A stretch of DNA of 64,000 nucleotides from Nesterenkonia xinjiangensis (GTDB taxonomy: Bacteria > Actinomycetota > Actinomycetes > Actinomycetales > Micrococcaceae): NCBI RefSeq assembly GCF_013410745.1, contig NZ_JACCFY010000001.1, positions 2,418,001 to 2,482,000 on the forward strand. Reading direction: 5' to 3'. Shown here piece by piece: positions 60,832 to 64,000 of the stretch (the first letter of the stretch is position 1; every line of letters starts with the position of its first letter). Made by a program: the position numbers and the translations under genes. A model generated the notes under the pieces. It was given only the letters and a program-made list of their open reading frames with translations. It searched no databases and was not told the origin of the DNA.

Positions 60832-62750
60832 CAGTGCCCGCCGGTCTCCGGCGGAACGTCCAGGGTGGGGTTGCGGTCGAAGAACCCGTTCGGCGTCATG
60901 CGGAATCCCGCATAGTCCACCGGCATGATCGGCCAGTCCTCGGTGCGTGGGAAGTGGGTGAGGCCGAAGGTGTGCCAGAGCACCACGTCCTCCCCGTCGA
61001 TCGCTCGGTCCTGCGCCGCGTACGTGGGGAGGCCGTCGTCGCCCGGGTTGAGGTTGACGAGCCGGCCGGCGGGATACAGCTCCTCGGCGTCGTACCGGGT
61101 CACCCACAGATGATGCGCGGCGAAGGCCGCGCGACGCCGGATCGGGGAATCGTCGGCCGCCAGCAGCGTGGGTGAATCCTCTGCGTGGAGCACGTAGGCG
61201 GTCGGCTGCCCCAGGCGGTTGGTGGCCTCGGTGCTGCTGATGCGCCAGAGGCGTCCTGCGGAGCCGTCCGCATCGCGGATCGCCTGCTGTTCAGACGGCA
61301 GTCGGGTGATCGTGCGGTTGAACGTGTTGCCCCACGGATTGGTCTGAGAGGTCGGTTCGCGGACGACGTCGATCTCGTCCACCGCGTTCGCGGTGCCGTC
61401 GACCATCATGTCCATCCGTGCGCAGAACAGGTGCTGATGGATCGGGGCGCCGAGTCCCGGGGCGATCTCGGTGGAGTACGGGTAGTCGCCGCCGGGGTGG
61501 GCGTTGGTGAACACGATGCCGGTCGCTTTGGACTCCAGCTCGATCTTCCCATCCAGGTACAGGTGCCAGTAGAACCCGTAGTCGTAGTTGCCCACGGTGA
61601 CGAAGAAGGAGATGACCAGGCGCCGCTGGCGGCGGACCTCCGAGCTGCCGGAGAAGTCGTCAGTGTGCTTCCACAGGATGCCGTAGTCCTCCTCGTGGAT
61701 GCAGATGGCGTTCGGCAGCGTCTGCGGGCGGCCGAAGTCATCGGCGACGACGGCGTCCACGTAGGTGATCTCGCCCTTGCAGTCGCAGCCCAGCTCCAGG
61801 GCGTTGGCCAGACGCCCGAACTGGAACTCGCCGACGTCGTAGTAGTTCTGCCAGGCGTTGGTGGGGGAGGGGTCTCCGTAGCTGACCACCATCTCCGCCA
61901 CGGAGCCGCGGTACATGATGGGGCGCCGGCGCCCCTGGTCGGAGAAGCTGAGATCGTGCAGGGTCAGGCCCTCCCGGCCGTTGAACCCCAGGCGGACGCT
62001 CCAGTTCTCCCATTCCAGCACGCCGTCGTCCCACGTGAAGCTGACTCCCTCGGGCTGAGTGATGGAGATCGGCCTCAGCGAGGTGCGGAACTCGCCGCGC
62101 ACGGCCGGGTCCAGGTAGTCGCCGGACTCCTCCGGGACGTGGGTCACCTCGGTCTCGACGACGCGTAGGACCTTCTGGTCGGTCATGTCGATGTGGGCGA
62201 CCACGCCGCCGATCGGGTGGGCCCAGATGGAGTCGGTCGGGTAGTCCTGTCGGAAGGAGAGAGCACGCAGGATGCGGTGCCCCCTTTCGTCCGCATAACC
62301 GAAGACACCGGCGGAGAGGCCGATGACGACCACCCTTTCGAGGTCGGTCACTCCGCGGCGCCTCAAGGCTTCGACGTAGCGTTCGTCGGCCTTGAGGACG
62401 TCGTCGGCGCCGAAGAGCTCCTCCATGAAGATCGGGCCGGTGCCCTGCTCCTCGACATCGATCCGATGGTCGGAGGCGATGGCGTCGCCGTCCAGGTCGA
62501 CGACGACGTCGCGGACGGCGTTCGTGGCCAGGTCTGTGACGACCAGTGACGCCTGGCGGGGGAGTCGTTGATCCGGTGTCCAGGCCAGGACCTTCTGCTT
62601 CTCCGGTTCACGCAGCATCAGGTAGCTCACGCGGGCGGAATCGGGCAGCAGGCCGTGGTGCTGCAGCAACGTCCGGATCCGGCTGATCTCCTCACCGGAG
62701 AGCGGGGTCAGCGGGTGGGGGGCGGCATCGCCCGAGGTCTTGTCAGTCAT
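60756..62750 (-). CDS. Primary-amine oxidase (copper, topaquinone)
   Basis: The 664-residue copper amine oxidase deaminates primary amines to aldehydes, with ammonia and hydrogen peroxide. It resembles Arthrobacter phenylethylamine and tyramine oxidases. The topaquinone precursor is Tyr389 in VGNYDYGFYW. Copper ligands are His438 and His440 (PIHQHLFC) and His599 (LTHFPRTEDWP), and the catalytic base is Asp305 (YYDVGEF). No signal peptide, so it is likely cytosolic. The tail carries HCH (639-641) and CHC (662-664). The ATG at 62750 follows AGGAGGAG. Tyramine or phenylethylamine is inferred from the hpa genes. Confidence 0.95.
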   Translation of the reverse strand: MTDKTSGDAAPHPLTPLSGEEISRIRTLLQHHGLLPDSARVSYLMLREPEKQKVLAWTPDQRLPRQASLVVTDLATNAVRDVVVDLDGDAIASDHRIDVEEQGTGPIFMEELFGADDVLKADERYVEALRRRGVTDLERVVVIGLSAGVFGYADERGHRILRALSFRQDYPTDSIWAHPIGGVVAHIDMTDQKVLRVVETEVTHVPEESGDYLDPAVRGEFRTSLRPISITQPEGVSFTWDDGVLEWENWSVRLGFNGREGLTLHDLSFSDQGRRRPIMYRGSVAEMVVSYGDPSPTNAWQNYYDVGEFQFGRLANALELGCDCKGEITYVDAVVADDFGRPQTLPNAICIHEEDYGILWKHTDDFSGSSEVRRQRRLVISFFVTVGNYDYGFYWHLYLDGKIELESKATGIVFTNAHPGGDYPYSTEIAPGLGAPIHQHLFCARMDMMVDGTANAVDEIDVVREPTSQTNPWGNTFNRTITRLPSEQQAIRDADGSAGRLWRISSTEATNRLGQPTAYVLHAEDSPTLLAADDSPIRRRAAFAAHHLWVTRYDAEELYPAGRLVNLNPGDDGLPTYAAQDRAIDGEDVVLWHTFGLTHFPRTEDWPIMPVDYAGFRMTPNGFFDRNPTLDVPPETGGHCHASGAPEASASSESPAPLDGGCHC
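60808..60827. terminator. Small perfect hairpin inside the overlapping gene ends
   Basis: GCCTCCGG / CCGGAGGC arms of 8 bases with a 4-base loop, inside the 76-base tail-to-tail overlap of the TetR and amine oxidase genes. Both proteins therefore contain ASGAPEA there. It could stop both transcripts. Confidence 0.5.
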
Positions 62751-62768
62751 CGAACTCCTCCTTATAGT
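62740..62768 (+). promoter_or_regulatory. Promoter of the small membrane protein divergent from the amine oxidase gene
   Basis: A -35-like TTGTCA (62740-62745) and a good -10 TATAGT (62763-62768) are 17 bases apart on the plus strand. On the minus strand a -10-like TATATT (62787-62782) flanks the other side of the palindrome, serving the amine oxidase gene. Confidence 0.55.
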
Positions 62769-62783
62769 TGAGCGCACGCTCAA
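62768..62783. promoter_or_regulatory. Candidate TetR (BetI-like) operator copy 2
   Basis: TTGAGCGCACGCTCAA is a 7+2+7 palindrome placed between the two divergent -10 elements of the amine oxidase gene and the small membrane protein gene. Binding would block both. It shares all outer six bases with the copy at 58984-59001. Confidence 0.75.
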
Positions 62784-62830
62784 TATAAATATGGCACAGT
62801 TCACAGCACCCAGGGAAGGGGGCGACGCTC

Positions 62831-63352
62831 ATGGCATCCGTCGGCCTGCGTCGCACCGCGGCGACCTGTGCGGCTCTCTCCGGCGTGGTCCACCTGGTCC
62901 TGCTGGGCCATGGAGGTCTGCTGATGAGTCTCGCCATGGCCGCCATGGCCGTGGTGTGCCTGCCGTGCGCGGGCCACCTCTGGCGCGGCGAGTCGCTGCG
63001 CGCCTGGACGACGGTCGCCGTCATGAGCGTCGGAATGCTGATCCTGCATCTCCGTCTGATGAGGCCGAACGGCGCTGAGGCGGGGAATCCCGACGGACTC
63101 GAGGTGGAGGTGTCTCACCACGGCGGCGGCGTCGGGCTGGCCGAGATGCACGAGCCGCTCATGCACCTCGCACTGGGGCTCGCGACGACGGAGGTCCTGC
63201 TGGTGCTGGCGGCCATGTGCTGGCAGCTGCGGTGGCGGCGCCGGCAGGGACGGGGCCGGGCTGCTCGTGTCGAGGAGACGGCGCACTCCCGTCCTAGAAG
63301 GCTGCAGGAGAAGACAACATCGTCCCTGCAGCTGTCGCGCACAGTGAAGTGA
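62831..63352 (+). CDS. His/Met-rich small membrane protein, possible copper partner of the amine oxidase
   Basis: A 173-residue protein with three or four membrane segments (about residues 8-46, 57-76 and 108-132). Between the last two is a loop with SHHGGGVGLAEMHEPLMH, which holds four His and two Met in 18 residues and could bind copper. The C-terminal about 40 residues are polar and basic. I recognise no family. It shares an operator and promoter region with the copper amine oxidase gene and is 37 bases before the aldehyde dehydrogenase, so it is probably regulated with them. A copper-supply or sensing role is a hypothesis only. Confidence 0.7.
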   Translation: MASVGLRRTAATCAALSGVVHLVLLGHGGLLMSLAMAAMAVVCLPCAGHLWRGESLRAWTTVAVMSVGMLILHLRLMRPNGAEAGNPDGLEVEVSHHGGGVGLAEMHEPLMHLALGLATTEVLLVLAAMCWQLRWRRRQGRGRAARVEETAHSRPRRLQEKTTSSLQLSRTVK

Positions 63353-63389
63353 ACGAAGCATTCCTGACAATGGAGGAGGAGTTACCGCG

Positions 63390-64000
63390 ATGACGACGCA
63401 GAACGTACCCCAAAAGGTGTCTCTGCTGGAGCGAATTCAGTCGGCCAGCGGGGGTCGGGAGATTCTGGATCCGGCCACCGGCGAGGTGGTCGGTCGAGCC
63501 CCGGAGGCCACCGAGAAGGATCTGGATGCCGCCGTGGCCCGGGCCAAGGCCGCCCAGCCCGGGTGGGCCGCCCGGTCGGATGATGATCGTGCAGGCCTGC
63601 TCAACGCGGCCGCTGAGGCGATCGAGGCTCATGCCGAGGAGCTCGCGGTGCTGCTGTCCCGGGAGCAGGGCAAGCCGCTCAACGGCCCCAATGCCCGGTT
63701 CGAGGTCGGGGCCTGTGTGGCTTGGCTGCGCGCCACCGCCTCCTTCCCCATGGACCCGGAGGTCATCGTCGATGACGAGTCCGGCCGGGCCGAGCTGCAT
63801 CACCGCCCGCTGGGGGTCATCGGGGCGATCGGTCCCTGGAACTGGCCGATGATGATCAGCATCTGGCAGATCGCTCCCTCCCTGCGCATGGGCAACACCG
63901 TGGTGATCAAACCCTCCGGATACACCCCGCTGTCCGTACTGGGGCTGGTGGACGTGCTCAACACCGTGCTGGATGCTGATGTGCTCATCGCCGTACCCGG
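63390..64000 (+). CDS. Aldehyde dehydrogenase, 3' end outside window
   Basis: The visible 203 residues are the N-terminal half of an NAD(P)-dependent aldehyde dehydrogenase: ILDPATGEVVGRAPEATEKDL, LSREQGKPLNGPNARFEVG, and the cofactor-site stretch IGAIGPWNWPMMISIWQIAPSL with NTVVIKPSGYTPLSV. The frame starts at ATG 63390 (GGAGGAG upstream) and is open to the window edge, before the catalytic cysteine. In this context it may oxidise the aldehyde made by the amine oxidase, or succinate semialdehyde from the hpa pathway. Confidence 0.92.
   Translation, partial: MTTQNVPQKVSLLERIQSASGGREILDPATGEVVGRAPEATEKDLDAAVARAKAAQPGWAARSDDDRAGLLNAAAEAIEAHAEELAVLLSREQGKPLNGPNARFEVGACVAWLRATASFPMDPEVIVDDESGRAELHHRPLGVIGAIGPWNWPMMISIWQIAPSLRMGNTVVIKPSGYTPLSVLGLVDVLNTVLDADVLIAVP

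Overview
The window is high-GC chromosomal DNA of an actinobacterium, most likely order Micrococcales. The evidence is the G/C-rich third codon positions, GTG starts, an actinobacterial Lhr helicase, a Brevibacterium-type homoprotocatechuate dioxygenase, a desferrioxamine-type siderophore operon and Cgl0159-type inositol genes. Several proteins are unusually acidic, which would fit a salt-tolerant lineage such as Nesterenkonia; that is only a guess. No phage, insertion sequence, CRISPR array or plasmid function was seen. The window reads as metabolic chromosome organised in catabolic blocks.

Layout. 0-4.5 kb: the end of gcvT, sdaA (serine to pyruvate), a RibD-like reductase and a glutaryl-CoA-dehydrogenase-like flavoprotein. 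4.8-10.2 kb: a translationally coupled siderophore operon desA-desB-desCD. The acyltransferase and synthetase are fused, and the operon sits behind what looks like an iron-controlled leaderless promoter. 10.3-12.2 kb: a divergent two-component pair. 12.6-13.9 kb: a PdxK/ThiD-type kinase and a small membrane protein.

14.2-33.7 kb is a complete myo-inositol catabolic locus. On the plus strand are a GntR/HutC regulator, iolB, an iolG-like dehydrogenase and an FrcBCA-type ABC importer. On the minus strand are iolE-iolC-aldolase-iolD-iolA, iolG-iolH-iolT, and a further dehydrogenase and epimerase. Four copies of the palindrome TGTC-NN-GACA lie in the four promoter regions of this locus. Two of these promoters also carry a CRP/GlxR-like TGTGA-N6-TCACT site. 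Together these suggest one specific regulon with catabolite control.

34-48.6 kb is mostly housekeeping and unknown genes: a DUF4916/NUDIX-like protein, an acidic membrane protein, DedA, an RluA-type pseudouridine synthase, a VOC protein with an acidic insert, Lhr, an F420-type dinucleotide-binding protein, RlmH, tRNA-Ser(GCU) and an FAD/NAD(P)-binding protein.

48.7-64 kb is an aromatic-amine and homoprotocatechuate block. A copper amine oxidase (TPQ motif and copper ligands visible), an APC permease, a FeaR-like AraC regulator, a BetI-like TetR regulator and an aldehyde dehydrogenase (cut by the window end) can turn tyramine-like amines into hydroxyphenylacetates. The minus-strand operon hpaG::rraA-gntR-hpaE-hpaD-hpaH-hpaI-mobA can then carry these to pyruvate and succinate semialdehyde. 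Near-identical 16-bp palindromes upstream of the oxidase and of the AraC/permease pair probably bind the TetR regulator. Noteworthy are the FAH-RraA fusion, the MobA-type hydroxylase where HpaBC would be expected, and a His/Met-rich small membrane protein divergent from the copper enzyme.
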